Of a stretch of 41,182 bases of DNA, positions 25,167 through 33,956 are shown one piece after another. The stretch is from assembly GCA_934271085.1 (NCBI GenBank), contig CAKQQU010000007.1, positions 1-41,182 on the forward strand, written 5' to 3'. Under the pieces are notes generated by a model that was given only the letters and a program-made list of their open reading frames with translations, was not told the origin of the DNA and made no database searches. The position numbers and the translations under genes were made by a program. The DNA is from an uncultured Bacillota bacterium (GTDB lineage Bacteria > Bacillota > Dehalobacteriia > UBA4068). How positions within the stretch are numbered: the stretch's first letter is position 1; every line of letters begins with the position of its first letter.

Positions 25167-26399
25167 TTAATAGCGGTTATCAAATACCCGGGTGGATTTT
25201 TTTTCACTGCGGGGCAGTTCGCCAATGGCTACAGGTTTTACCACTGCCGTGATACCTATCTTGGCCTTGAAGCTGTCGCCCACTATATGTTCCATTTCGT
25301 AGCTGTTGGCGTCCGGCTGTATCTCCACGAAAAGGGTAAGGATATCCCGGCCTTCCAGATGATCTATCATCACCTGGTATTCGCTGGAGGCGCCGTCGAT
25401 GGCGGAGAGCATTTCATCGATCTGGCTGGGGAAGATGTTTACACCTTTGACCTTGACCATATCGTCCGTACGACCCAGAATGGTATCTATGCGGGGATAA
25501 GGGCTGCCGCAGGGGCAATCGCCGGGGATAAAGCGGGAAAGATCATGAGTACGGTAACGGATCAGAGGCGCGCCCTGTTTGCGCAGGGTGGTAATGACAA
25601 TCTCGCCGATCTGCCCGTCGGGAACCGGCTGGCCGGTCTTGGGATCCACTATCTCGGTGTAAACATAGTCGTCCCACATATGCATTCCGCATTCGTGGTC
25701 GCAGCTTATGCCGATGCCGGGGCCGTATATCTCGGTAAGGCCGTAAATATCGTATAATTTTACGCCCAGCTCGTTGGCAATGCGGCGGCGCATTTTCTCG
25801 CCCCAGCGTTCAGAGCCTATAATGCCCTTGCGCAGCTTGATCTTATCGCCTATACCCCGTTTGGCAATCTCTTCTGCCAGCAGCAGAGCATAGGAGGAGG
25901 TGGCGCAAAGCACGGTAGAGCCCATATCTATCATCATCCGCAGCTGCTTATCGGTATTGCCCGGCCCCATGGGTATGGCCATGGCGCCCAGCTTTTCCGC
26001 GCCTGCCTGAAAACCGATGCCCGCAGTCCACAGCCCGTAGCCGGGAGTTATATGCACCCGGTCGGTGTTGGTAACTCCGGCCATGCGGTAGCAGCGGCAG
26101 AACATCTCAGCCCAATCCGCCACATCCTGGGCGGTGTAGGGGATGATCACCGGAGTGCCGGTGGTGCCGGAGCTGCTGTGGATGCGCACTATCTGCTCAT
26201 CAGGCACAGCCTGCAGACCCAGAGGATAGGCGGCCCGCAGATCGCCTTTCCAGGTAAAGGGCAAGGTCTCAAAATCCTCCTGGCTCTGGATGGCGTCCAT
26301 ATCCAGGCCTGCAAATTTCTGCTGATAAAAACCCGGCTGAGAGGTGAGCTTATGCAGTTGCTCTTTGATCAGGCGGAACTGCTCTTCGTTCATTCTCAT
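25167..26399 (-). CDS. paaK: Phenylacetate-CoA ligase (AMP-forming, PaaK family)
   Basis: A 410-residue adenylate-forming enzyme joining arylacetates such as phenylacetate or indoleacetate to CoA with ATP. Seen motifs: the P-loop SSSGTTGTPVIIPYT (about 94-108), YGLTEIYGPG (about 220), the hinge region YRTHDLSRF, GRTDDMVKVKGVNIFPSQID (about 325-345) and a C-terminal ACT-like lid with catalytic Lys in RSEKKSTRVFDNRY. Length and motif set are typical. It is the last gene of the iorA-iorB-paaK unit, 42 bp after iorB. Indolepyruvate oxidoreductase makes arylacetyl-CoA, so the ligase may run backwards to gain ATP or forwards to reactivate arylacetates. A related CoA-ligase family (DVU_1553) belongs to the aldehyde oxidoreductase neighbourhood; I could not decide between the two subfamilies. 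Confidence 0.9.
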   Translation of the reverse strand: MRMNEEQFRLIKEQLHKLTSQPGFYQQKFAGLDMDAIQSQEDFETLPFTWKGDLRAAYPLGLQAVPDEQIVRIHSSSGTTGTPVIIPYTAQDVADWAEMFCRCYRMAGVTNTDRVHITPGYGLWTAGIGFQAGAEKLGAMAIPMGPGNTDKQLRMMIDMGSTVLCATSSYALLLAEEIAKRGIGDKIKLRKGIIGSERWGEKMRRRIANELGVKLYDIYGLTEIYGPGIGISCDHECGMHMWDDYVYTEIVDPKTGQPVPDGQIGEIVITTLRKQGAPLIRYRTHDLSRFIPGDCPCGSPYPRIDTILGRTDDMVKVKGVNIFPSQIDEMLSAIDGASSEYQVMIDHLEGRDILTLFVEIQPDANSYEMEHIVGDSFKAKIGITAVVKPVAIGELPRSEKKSTRVFDNRY

Positions 26400-26441
26400 A
26401 TATTTTTCCTCTTTTCTGACGCAATGCGTCTTATTTTTTGT

Positions 26442-27026
26442 TTACCTGCAGGCTTCAGCACCCAGATGCAGAGCCTGCAGATTCATTTCCCGGAATTTTT
26501 CCGGCACTACCCGGCGTATGGCTTCCGCCAGTTCTTCTATGGTCAGCCCCAGGGCTCCGCTTTGGGCGGCCGCTCCCAGCAGCAGCACATTTACCACCTT
26601 GGTGGAGCCGCAGCGCTCTGCCAGCGTATCCGTATCCACTATGGTCAGTTTTTTTATCTTTTTCTGCAGATAATCCAGCATCTGCCCTGCTTCATAGGGT
26701 TTGCTCCCTCGCAGGCTGGCTGTTACCGGCTTTACCGCCCTGGCTGCCACTACCGCTACTCCCTCCGCTGCCAGATAGGGCAGGCAGCGCACCGCTTCTC
26801 CCGGCTCGAAGGCCAGCAGCAGACCGGCCTGTCCCACAGGGGGCAGGGGAGAAAGGGAATGGCCGGCAATGCGCAGGCAGCTCATTACCGAGCCTCCCCG
26901 CTGGGCCATACCTATAGTCTCCGCGCCCCGCACGCTTTTACCGCTGAGCAGGGCTGCCGTGGCGATCAGTTTGCCGGCCAGTACCGTTCCCTGGCCGCCT
27001 ACGCCGCATAAAATGCAATCTGCCAT
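26442..27026 (-). CDS. iorB: Indolepyruvate:ferredoxin oxidoreductase beta subunit
   Basis: A 194-residue subunit. The start at 27026 has AAAGGAGG nine bases upstream; the frame extends further upstream but without a binding site. It carries the gamma-type pyruvate-ferredoxin-oxidoreductase fold: CGVGGQGTVLAGKL (residues 6-19), AETIGMAQRGGSVMSCLRI and a C-terminal helical part. Together with IorA it oxidatively decarboxylates aryl pyruvates (indole-, phenyl- or hydroxyphenylpyruvate) to aryl-acetyl-CoA and passes electrons to ferredoxin. Only 1 bp separates it from the iorA stop, so translation is coupled. Confidence 0.93.
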   Translation of the reverse strand: MADCILCGVGGQGTVLAGKLIATAALLSGKSVRGAETIGMAQRGGSVMSCLRIAGHSLSPLPPVGQAGLLLAFEPGEAVRCLPYLAAEGVAVVAARAVKPVTASLRGSKPYEAGQMLDYLQKKIKKLTIVDTDTLAERCGSTKVVNVLLLGAAAQSGALGLTIEELAEAIRRVVPEKFREMNLQALHLGAEACR

Positions 27027-27027
27027 A

Positions 27028-28857
27028 TTATCTGCCTCCTTTCGGCCCCAGAGCATGGCAGGGGCAGACCTGGGCGCACAGGCCGCAGCCTGTGCATAAT
27101 GCAGGTTCTACCTGCACTGCCTCATTGTCATCCAGGATAATGGCCGGGCAGCCCAAGCGCTGGATGCAGGCCCGGCAACCGCTGCACCGGCTTTGATCCA
27201 CCTGATAACAGCGGCTGGGTCTGCTCAGGGCAATGCAGGGAGAACGGAAGATTATTGCGGATATCTCCCGGCTATCGGCGGCTTTTTTCACCGCGGCCAC
27301 AGAAGCATTAAGATCCAGCGGATCCACGATCTGCACCGGCACGCCTATGGCGGTCAGTATGGATTCTATGCTTTGGGGCGGATAGTTTTCTTCCATCATG
27401 GTACGGCCTGTGCCGGGATGGGGCTGATGGCCGGTCATGGCGGTGGTGGAATTATCCAGCACAACCAGAATTATTTTACTGTGATTATAGGCGGCATTGA
27501 TCACTCCGGTGATACCGCTGGCGAAAAAGGTGGAATCTCCGATAAAAGCAAAGCAGGCGGCATCGGGATTACAGCGGGCAAGCCCCTGGGCCATAGTCAC
27601 GCCCGCGCCCATGCACAGACAGGTATCTACCATATCCAGAGGCTGGGCATTGCCCAGGGTGTAGCAGCCGATATCGCCGCAGAAAATAGCCTTGCGGCCG
27701 GTCATGGCCTGCTTGACGCTGTAAAACGCACCCCGGTGGGGGCAGCCTGCGCACAGCACCGGAGGACGCAGGGGCAGATCAGGCCGGTCGTCCGCCGCAG
27801 TCGCCTCATCCGGCAGGCCAAGCCATTTGCCCAAAGCCCGGCGGCAGATATCCACGCTGTTTTCTCCCGCAGAGGGCATCAGCCCATCCGCCTTGCCGCT
27901 TATCTGGGCCGGCAGATGCAGTTTGCCGCAAAGACGCTGCAGCTCCCGTTCTATCACCGGGGAAAGCTCCTCGGCTACCAGCACCCGCGGCTTGTCCCGG
28001 AGAAAATCAGCGGCCAGCTCTTCCGGGAAGGGATGGGGCGTGGCAATTTTCAGCAGCTCCAAAGGAGGATGCTGCGGCAACAGATCTATTGCTTCCTTTA
28101 TGTAGGCGTAGCTTATTCCTCCCGCCGCTATACCCAGTTGCTCGCAGTCGGCTGACTGACCTTTGCCGGGGAAAATTTTCCGGCTGTTGGCGGAAAATCC
28201 GCTGAATTCCTGCCCTATGCGGGGATTGCGCTCCTCGATAGCCAGATGGTTCAGATAAGAGCTGCGGGGAAAGATCACCCACCGCCTGGTATCCCGTTGA
28301 AAGCCGGCCGGCTCCGGCAGTTCCAGAGGCGGCAAAAGCTCAATATCGCTGCTACCATGGCAAATACGGGTGGTGGGCCGGAAAATTACCGGGGTATGGT
28401 ATTTTTCAGAGCAGGCAAAAGCTTCCGCAATAAGCAGATATGCCTCTTCCGGGGTGGAGGGATCAAATACCGGTATGCGGGCAAAACGGGCAAAATCCCG
28501 TGTATCCTGCTCGGTCTGGGAAGAAATGGGCCCGGGATCATCTGCTGCCAGCACTACCAGTCCTCCTTCCACTCCCACATAGGCCAGACTCATCAGCGGA
28601 TCGGAAGCTACGTTCAGCCCTACCTGCTTCATGGTGACAAGGGCCCGGCAGCCGCTGATGGCAGCGCCTGCCGCTACCTCCAGGGCTGCTTTTTCATTTG
28701 TGGACCACTCCACATAGATTTTTTTATCCTTATTATTATGGGCAATGGTTTCCAGTACTTCGGTAGAAGGGGTGCCAGGATATCCTGCCGCCAGGCGTAT
28801 ACCTGCCCGGATGGCCCCCAGACCTATGGCCTGATTTCCCATTAAATAATCTTTCAT
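27028..28857 (-). CDS. iorA: Indolepyruvate:ferredoxin oxidoreductase alpha subunit
   Basis: A 609-residue subunit starting at ATG with GGAGG eight bases upstream. The N-terminal domain has GNQAIGLGAIRAGIRLAAGYPGTPSTE (shown in part), typical of the pyrimidine-binding half, and the C-terminal half binds thiamine pyrophosphate (GDIGCYTLG; GDSTFF ... VVLDNSTTAMTG). The last ~65 residues carry two ferredoxin clusters: CSGCRACIQRLGCP and CTGCGLCAQVCPCH. It is the catalytic subunit for oxidative decarboxylation of aryl pyruvates from tryptophan, phenylalanine and tyrosine. It leads the iorA-iorB-paaK unit. Confidence 0.95.
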   Translation of the reverse strand: MKDYLMGNQAIGLGAIRAGIRLAAGYPGTPSTEVLETIAHNNKDKKIYVEWSTNEKAALEVAAGAAISGCRALVTMKQVGLNVASDPLMSLAYVGVEGGLVVLAADDPGPISSQTEQDTRDFARFARIPVFDPSTPEEAYLLIAEAFACSEKYHTPVIFRPTTRICHGSSDIELLPPLELPEPAGFQRDTRRWVIFPRSSYLNHLAIEERNPRIGQEFSGFSANSRKIFPGKGQSADCEQLGIAAGGISYAYIKEAIDLLPQHPPLELLKIATPHPFPEELAADFLRDKPRVLVAEELSPVIERELQRLCGKLHLPAQISGKADGLMPSAGENSVDICRRALGKWLGLPDEATAADDRPDLPLRPPVLCAGCPHRGAFYSVKQAMTGRKAIFCGDIGCYTLGNAQPLDMVDTCLCMGAGVTMAQGLARCNPDAACFAFIGDSTFFASGITGVINAAYNHSKIILVVLDNSTTAMTGHQPHPGTGRTMMEENYPPQSIESILTAIGVPVQIVDPLDLNASVAAVKKAADSREISAIIFRSPCIALSRPSRCYQVDQSRCSGCRACIQRLGCPAIILDDNEAVQVEPALCTGCGLCAQVCPCHALGPKGGR

Positions 28858-28914
28858 TGTCAGACCTCCGTAAAATGGAGTTTGCGTAGTTTATCGTATA
28901 ATGACTATTAAATT

Positions 28915-28944
28915 ATTATATCACTATAGTAATATGATGTGCAA
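28915..28944 (-). promoter_or_regulatory. Promoter for iorA-iorB-paaK
   Basis: On the minus strand TTGCAC (28944-28939) and TATAAT (28920-28915) are separated by 18 bp; the -10 is preceded by TGA, making an extended -10 like the one before the GGDEF gene. Confidence 0.6.
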
Positions 28945-29106
28945 TAGTTGTAAAAAGCAGGAAATGTATTGCAAAAACCAGACAGTGGGGAAAGTGTGGA
29001 AGAAAAAACATACGGGTGGCGCTGTTTGTATAAACCGGCCGAAATAAACAGTAATAGTAAATAAAAAGCAGTGACAAACTGCTATTTTAGTCAAGATATG
29101 ACAAAA

Positions 29107-29172
29107 TTATCCACGAAAAGACTTTTTTTGTGGATAGCATCCTGTGGATAATGTGGATAAATTTGTGGATAA
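29107..29172. other. Cluster of five DnaA-box-like sites
   Basis: Five 9-mers lie within 66 bp: TTATCCACG (29107-29115), TGTGGATAG (29129-29137), and three perfect TGTGGATAA at 29143-29151, 29152-29160 and 29164-29172. TGTGGATAA is the complement of the DnaA consensus TTATCCACA. The second and third perfect sites touch end to end. An AT-rich stretch follows to 29450. The surrounding gene-free region (28858-29491) also holds the promoters of iorA and the radical SAM gene and no convincing gene. Confidence 0.8.
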
Positions 29173-29356
29173 TACCTTTTATCTGGTGTTTCCCGGTTTT
29201 TGATGAAAATTGTCATGGGCTTGCCAAATATATAAATTAAGAAACCGCCTGGTTGTTTTTGAGATTCTTGTAAAAACAGGCAACAAAAAGAATTATTCTG
29301 TATTGTACAGAATATGATGTATTTATAAAAGCTGACAGAATAAATATTGAAAACTA

Positions 29357-29385
29357 TTAACAATATAAAACTAATGTGGTATAAT
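29357..29385 (+). promoter_or_regulatory. Promoter for the radical SAM gene
   Basis: TTAACA (29357-29362) and TATAAT (29380-29385) are 17 bp apart, with TGG directly before the -10 (extended -10). The leader is about 100 nt. Confidence 0.65.
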
Positions 29386-29491
29386 ATGGACAAAGATTTT
29401 ACACATTTTAATTTTAATCTAAACAAATGTTATGTTAAATTGTTATTCCTATAGCATGTAAACGATTTAGTAAGAAGAAAGGAGACTTAAC

Positions 29492-30883
29492 ATGAAGGCG
29501 ACAGAAAGAATAGCCCACGCAGCCGAGAAGAAGGCTTTTGAAACTGTTTTGAATGCCCTTATTAAAAAGGGAAGAAAAGAGGATGCCTCCGCCCTGGCTA
29601 ACTCCCTGGTCGATATTGCGGAAAAGGTTATGGGTAAGGAATGGAAGGCCAGCTCTTTCCGGAACCTGCGGGCTATTGCCAATGATCCTGACAGCAAATG
29701 GGCCCGCTATGCCAACAGGATCTTGCAGGAGACTGATCCGCATCTGCTGAAAACTTTTCTTACTGCGGCAGTCTTTGAGGCCGGCTTCTGCGGTTATAAG
29801 ACCGCTAAGGCCAATACTGCCAAAATGGGGTTCAATATACCCTGGCTGGTGCTTATGGACCCTACCTCTGCCTGCAATATGCATTGTAAAGGATGCTGGG
29901 CTGCCGAATACGGTCATACCTTAAATCTTACCTATGAGGAAATGGATAAGGTGCTGACCGAGGGCAAGGAGTACGGCCTGCACGCCTGTTTGTTTACCGG
30001 CGGCGAACCCCTGCTGCGGCAAAAGGATATATTCCGTCTTTGCGAAAAGCACAAAGATATCGCTTTCCATGCTTTTACTAACGGCACCCTGATCGACGAT
30101 AATTTCTGCAAGGAAATGCTGCGGGTAGGTAACTTCTTTGTCTCCGTCAGCATTGAAGGTTTCGAAAACGTCAATGACTGGCGCCGGGGTGAAGGTCATT
30201 ATGCAAAAGCTCTGGCAGCCATGGATCTGATGCACAGCTATCACATCCCCTTCGGCGTATCCATCTGCTATACTTCCAAAAACTATATGGATGTTACCAG
30301 CGATGAGTTCCTGGATATGCTGATCGCCAAGGGCTGCTATTTTGCCTGGTATTTCCATTATATGCCGGTGGGCATGAATGCCAGCACTGATTTGCTGCTT
30401 AATCCGGAGCAGCGCACTTATATGAAAAACCGCATCCGGGAGATACGCGGAATGGAAGGCGGCAAGGAGATCTTTGCCATCGACTTCCAGAATGATGGCG
30501 AGTTTACCAATGGCTGTGTGGCAGGCGGCCGGCTTTATTGCCATATCAATGCCAACGGCGATGTGGAGCCCTGCGTGTTTATCCATTATTCCAGCGCCAA
30601 TATCAAGGAAAAATCCTTTATTGAATGTCTGCAGCAGCCGCTGTTCCTGGCCTATCACGATAATCAGCCTTTTAACGGCAATCATTTCCGTCCCTGCCCC
30701 ATGCTGGAGAATCCGGAGATTTTGCCCAAGCTGGTAGCTGAAAGCGGCGCCAAATCCACCGATTTGGAAGCTCCGGAGACCGCGGAGCATCTTTGCGCTA
30801 AATGCCGGGATTATGCCGCCAACTGGAAACCTGAGGCGGATGAGCTGTGGGCGGAGGAAGAAAAGGTGCTGTCCGCAAAATAA
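29492..30883 (+). CDS. Radical SAM protein with SPASM-like C-terminus
   Basis: A 463-residue protein with GAAAGGAG before the ATG. Residues 1-110 form a helical domain without cysteine motifs. The radical SAM core begins at about 115, with CNMHCKGC (Cys128, 132, 135) and GGEPL (about 170). The C-terminal part has cysteines placed as in an auxiliary-cluster domain: CVAGGRLYCHINANGDVEPC (about 335-355), FRPCPML and CAKCRDY. The GDVEPC pattern is typical of COG0535-type maturases that modify peptides or proteins. No small peptide substrate gene is visible beside it, and it stands alone between a divergent operon and a terminator. The substrate is unknown. Confidence 0.85.
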   Translation: MKATERIAHAAEKKAFETVLNALIKKGRKEDASALANSLVDIAEKVMGKEWKASSFRNLRAIANDPDSKWARYANRILQETDPHLLKTFLTAAVFEAGFCGYKTAKANTAKMGFNIPWLVLMDPTSACNMHCKGCWAAEYGHTLNLTYEEMDKVLTEGKEYGLHACLFTGGEPLLRQKDIFRLCEKHKDIAFHAFTNGTLIDDNFCKEMLRVGNFFVSVSIEGFENVNDWRRGEGHYAKALAAMDLMHSYHIPFGVSICYTSKNYMDVTSDEFLDMLIAKGCYFAWYFHYMPVGMNASTDLLLNPEQRTYMKNRIREIRGMEGGKEIFAIDFQNDGEFTNGCVAGGRLYCHINANGDVEPCVFIHYSSANIKEKSFIECLQQPLFLAYHDNQPFNGNHFRPCPMLENPEILPKLVAESGAKSTDLEAPETAEHLCAKCRDYAANWKPEADELWAEEEKVLSAK

Positions 30884-30903
30884 CCGGCCATCCGCTTATA
30901 GAA

Positions 30904-30939
30904 AAAGAGCAGGCTATATTCAGCCTGCTCTTTTTTTTT
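30904..30939 (+). terminator. Rho-independent terminator after the radical SAM gene
   Basis: AAAGAGCAGGCT (30904-30915) pairs with AGCCTGCTCTTT (30922-30933), followed by a run of T to 30939. Confidence 0.92.
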
Positions 30940-30954
30940 GCCAGATAGCTGCTT

Positions 30955-30990
30955 TGATAAAAAACTCCGGGGAACAAGTCCCCGGAGTTT
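30955..30990 (-). terminator. Rho-independent terminator after the aldehyde oxidoreductase (minus)
   Basis: AAACTCCGGGGA (30962-30973) and TCCCCGGAGTTT (30979-30990) form a 12 bp stem; read on the minus strand it is followed by TTTATC. Confidence 0.85.
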
Positions 30991-31014
30991 GAGAGGTATA
31001 CGCAATTGGCTGGA

Positions 31015-33858
31015 TTAGACGGGATTGGCTTTGATTTCTTCCAATTCGTCGTAGAGATCGTTGCCCAGGAAGAAAGGAGCAGGAGGCTCGATCTTGCCGC
31101 CTTTGGCCAGGATATCCAGACCGGCTTTGATCTTGTCGGGGGTTGCGGGCAGCTCGTAAATGCGGACGCCGCAGGCCCGGTAAATACCATTGATAACAGC
31201 CATATGGCCGGCGGACTGGAAGCCTTCGGAGCAGCCGGCGGAACCATGATCCAGGCAGGTACGAGGAGTTACGCAGCAGACCAGACGCAGATCGTCGGGA
31301 GTGTCGGTAGCATAGGGGATACCAGCGCCCTTCATGTTGGCATGTTTCTTAACATCGTCATAGTTCTCGGACAGAGCGAAGCCGATGCTGTGAGAAGCGC
31401 CGCCGTAAGCCTGGCCTTCAACAGAGATCGGGTTACCGATAACGCCCACGTCGCAGACGGTGACGAAGCTCTTGCAGGTAGCTTTGCCGGTGGCCATGTC
31501 AACTTCTACGTCAGCCAGGAACAGGTTGTACATATAAGTCAGGGACATATCCACAGCGCCGGTGTTGGGATCCAGGTTGACCAGTTTCAGGTCAGCAGCG
31601 GGGATCTCGTAATTGCCGTCCCATTTAGTGGGCAGGCCGTCAGCCACCAGCTCATCATAGGTGCGGTAAGTGCCGTCAGGCTTCTTCATATCTTTCAGCA
31701 TGGCCTCAGCTGCCAGATGGGTAGCAGCACCGGTCATCAGATGCAGACGGGAAGAGGAAGCCATACCGGTGTTGGGGCAGTACTTGGTATCGCTGGAGTA
31801 AACGCGAACCTTATCGGGGGTGATGCCCAGGGGTTTCAGATAATGGCAGGTGTGCAGGATGCAGCCTGCGTCGCCGCCCTGGCCCTGATCTTCCCAGGTG
31901 CCGAAGTGGGTGACAGTACCGTCAGGATTCAGTTCCAGACGAACCTTGGCAAAGTCTGCCGCACCGCCGGTGCAGGAGAAGCCGCCGACTGCCACGCCCA
32001 CTGCCCGACGTTTTTCAGGAGTGGATTCGGCTTCAGCCTTTTTGCACATTTCGTAATAAATGGGACGGCCCTTTTCCATGATGCCGGGCATGCAGTATTC
32101 ACGGAAGGGGAAGCCGTTAACGGTCAGCTCGCCTTCTTGAGCCACGTTCTTGGCGCGGAATTCGAAGGGATCTTCACCGCACTCATAAGCCAGCATATCC
32201 ACCAGGGATTCGATGAAGGTAGCGGACTGAGGAGCGCCGAAACCACGGTAAGTGGTGGCAAAGTCATGGTTGGTGTATGCGGTACGATACAGACCACGGG
32301 CATTGGGGATAGGATAGGGGAAAGCGGTGAAGCGGACGAAACGGTTGGTGATGGAGTCGGCCATATCATGGTAAGCACCGTGGTCGCAGCCGAAATCGCA
32401 TTCCATTGCAATGATGCGGCCGTTTTCGTCAGCAGCAAGACGGCCCTGGCTGAAGGAAGGAGCACGTTTGCCGGAGAAATGCTGGTTTTCTTCCCAGGTC
32501 ATGGTGAGAGAAACCGGGGTGCCGTCCAGAGCCATGGTGCAGGCGCCGGCGATAGCATAGGAATGGGGAGAAACAGCAGCGCCGAAGGATGCGCCGGTGG
32601 GGTTCTCGATGATGCGCAGGTTTTCGGGAGGAACGCCGATAGCTGCTGCGGTGTAAGCATGCTGTTTGTAAACGCCCTGGGCTTTGCAGGCGATGGTGAC
32701 CATACCATCTTCATCATAGAATGCCTGTACAGAGTCGGGCTCGATCATCAGATGAGGCTCACGGGAGCTGTAGAAGCGGCCTTCTACAACATGGGGAGCT
32801 TTGGCAATAACGTCGCGGGTATCTTCTTCGCCGCGGAACAGAGGCTGTTCGATGTAGACGTTAGGATAACCGGGATGGATCTGGATGGCGTCGGGAGTGG
32901 CGGCGTCCAGATAGTTAAGGTATTCAGGCAGCTGCTCGATCTCGACCTTAACGGCTTTGGCAGCTTCCCGGGCATGCTCGCGGGTATCGGCGGCTACTGC
33001 TGCTACAACGTCGCCGTAACGGTAGATCTTGTCGGAGCAGAATACGGGCCAGGTGGGCTTGTCGACAACAGCGCGTTTATGGTTAACGCGAACACCGATC
33101 AGGTTAGTGCCCTTAACATCGGCAGCGGTGATGACCTTAACAACGCCGGGCATCTTTTCTGCTTCGGAGAAGTCGATCTTCTTGATATTGGCATGATGGG
33201 TGATTCTGGGCATGACCAAAGCCAGCTCCAGAGTTCCGGGGGGCATCTTCAGGGCGATATCATCGCCGTAATCGCAAACGCCGCATACCTTGGGCAGAGC
33301 TGCGGGACGCAGAACGGGGGTGCCGTAGTATTCGCCGTCTTCGGGGATCTGGTATTCCAGAACGGAAGGATCCTCATCGCCGCGCATTACTGCGGCAGCG
33401 TGCATAACGGAATCTACCAGGGGCTTGTAGCCGGTGCAGCGGCATACATTGTTGTTCTTTTTGAACCATTCGCGAACTTCTTCACGAGTGGGGTTGGGGT
33501 TTTCCTGCAGCAGGGCATAGGAAGAAACGATGAAGCCGGGGGAGCAGAAGCCGCACTGTACGCCGCCGAAACGGATCCAGGCTTTCTGCAGGGGATGAAG
33601 ATGATTGGGGGTGCCGATGCCTTCGATGGTGGTGATGACGGCATTGTCCTCAACATTCTTCATTTTCTTGGTGCAGCAGCGGATCAGCTTACCATTATAG
33701 ATGACGGAGCAAGCGCCGCAGATGCCGATACCGCAGCCGATCTTGGTACCAGTAAGACCGACTCTCCGGAGAACGGTTGCCAGAGTGTCCTTGGCAGGAT
33801 CACAGAAGACAAATCTCTCCGCGCCGTTGATGATCAACGGTACTCTTCTGATGTTCAT
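31015..33858 (-). CDS. Molybdopterin-dependent aldehyde oxidoreductase (xanthine oxidase family)
   Basis: A 947-residue single-chain molybdenum hydroxylase with GAGGAGG before the ATG. Residues 1-80 bind the first [2Fe-2S] cluster (CGIGICGACSV ... CC), and about 95-165 the second (CGFCSPGF; NVCRCTGY). The rest is the large two-part molybdenum domain: GQGGDAG, YRGFGAPQSATF and a C-terminal segment GSAGCSEGFQSAGHMAV that has the catalytic Glu near residue 880. There is no FAD domain, as in the Desulfovibrio Mop enzyme (about 907 residues), so it should oxidise aldehydes to acids and pass electrons to a ferredoxin or flavodoxin. The two small genes upstream are co-directional and probably form one operon with it. 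The 964-residue frame opposite is only its shadow. Confidence 0.93.
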   Translation of the reverse strand: MNIRRVPLIINGAERFVFCDPAKDTLATVLRRVGLTGTKIGCGIGICGACSVIYNGKLIRCCTKKMKNVEDNAVITTIEGIGTPNHLHPLQKAWIRFGGVQCGFCSPGFIVSSYALLQENPNPTREEVREWFKKNNNVCRCTGYKPLVDSVMHAAAVMRGDEDPSVLEYQIPEDGEYYGTPVLRPAALPKVCGVCDYGDDIALKMPPGTLELALVMPRITHHANIKKIDFSEAEKMPGVVKVITAADVKGTNLIGVRVNHKRAVVDKPTWPVFCSDKIYRYGDVVAAVAADTREHAREAAKAVKVEIEQLPEYLNYLDAATPDAIQIHPGYPNVYIEQPLFRGEEDTRDVIAKAPHVVEGRFYSSREPHLMIEPDSVQAFYDEDGMVTIACKAQGVYKQHAYTAAAIGVPPENLRIIENPTGASFGAAVSPHSYAIAGACTMALDGTPVSLTMTWEENQHFSGKRAPSFSQGRLAADENGRIIAMECDFGCDHGAYHDMADSITNRFVRFTAFPYPIPNARGLYRTAYTNHDFATTYRGFGAPQSATFIESLVDMLAYECGEDPFEFRAKNVAQEGELTVNGFPFREYCMPGIMEKGRPIYYEMCKKAEAESTPEKRRAVGVAVGGFSCTGGAADFAKVRLELNPDGTVTHFGTWEDQGQGGDAGCILHTCHYLKPLGITPDKVRVYSSDTKYCPNTGMASSSRLHLMTGAATHLAAEAMLKDMKKPDGTYRTYDELVADGLPTKWDGNYEIPAADLKLVNLDPNTGAVDMSLTYMYNLFLADVEVDMATGKATCKSFVTVCDVGVIGNPISVEGQAYGGASHSIGFALSENYDDVKKHANMKGAGIPYATDTPDDLRLVCCVTPRTCLDHGSAGCSEGFQSAGHMAVINGIYRACGVRIYELPATPDKIKAGLDILAKGGKIEPPAPFFLGNDLYDELEEIKANPV

Positions 33859-33956
33859 TTTGTATCCTCCTCAAAAAATATAATTAATTGTGGAACGTAA
33901 AAACTGTTTATTGATATTACCGCAGCCGTTTTCGGCCAGTTGCGGGTATACCCTTT

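Noticed and set aside
29107..29172. Calling this the chromosomal origin outright
   Set aside because: The box cluster is real, but no dnaA/dnaN/rpmH neighbourhood is seen and GC skew could not be computed, so it is only reported as a cluster.
31006..33900. Plus-strand open frame of 964 residues opposite the aldehyde oxidoreductase
   Set aside because: It mirrors the codon structure of the real minus-strand gene and has no ribosome binding site or domain; the minus strand has full molybdenum hydroxylase motifs.
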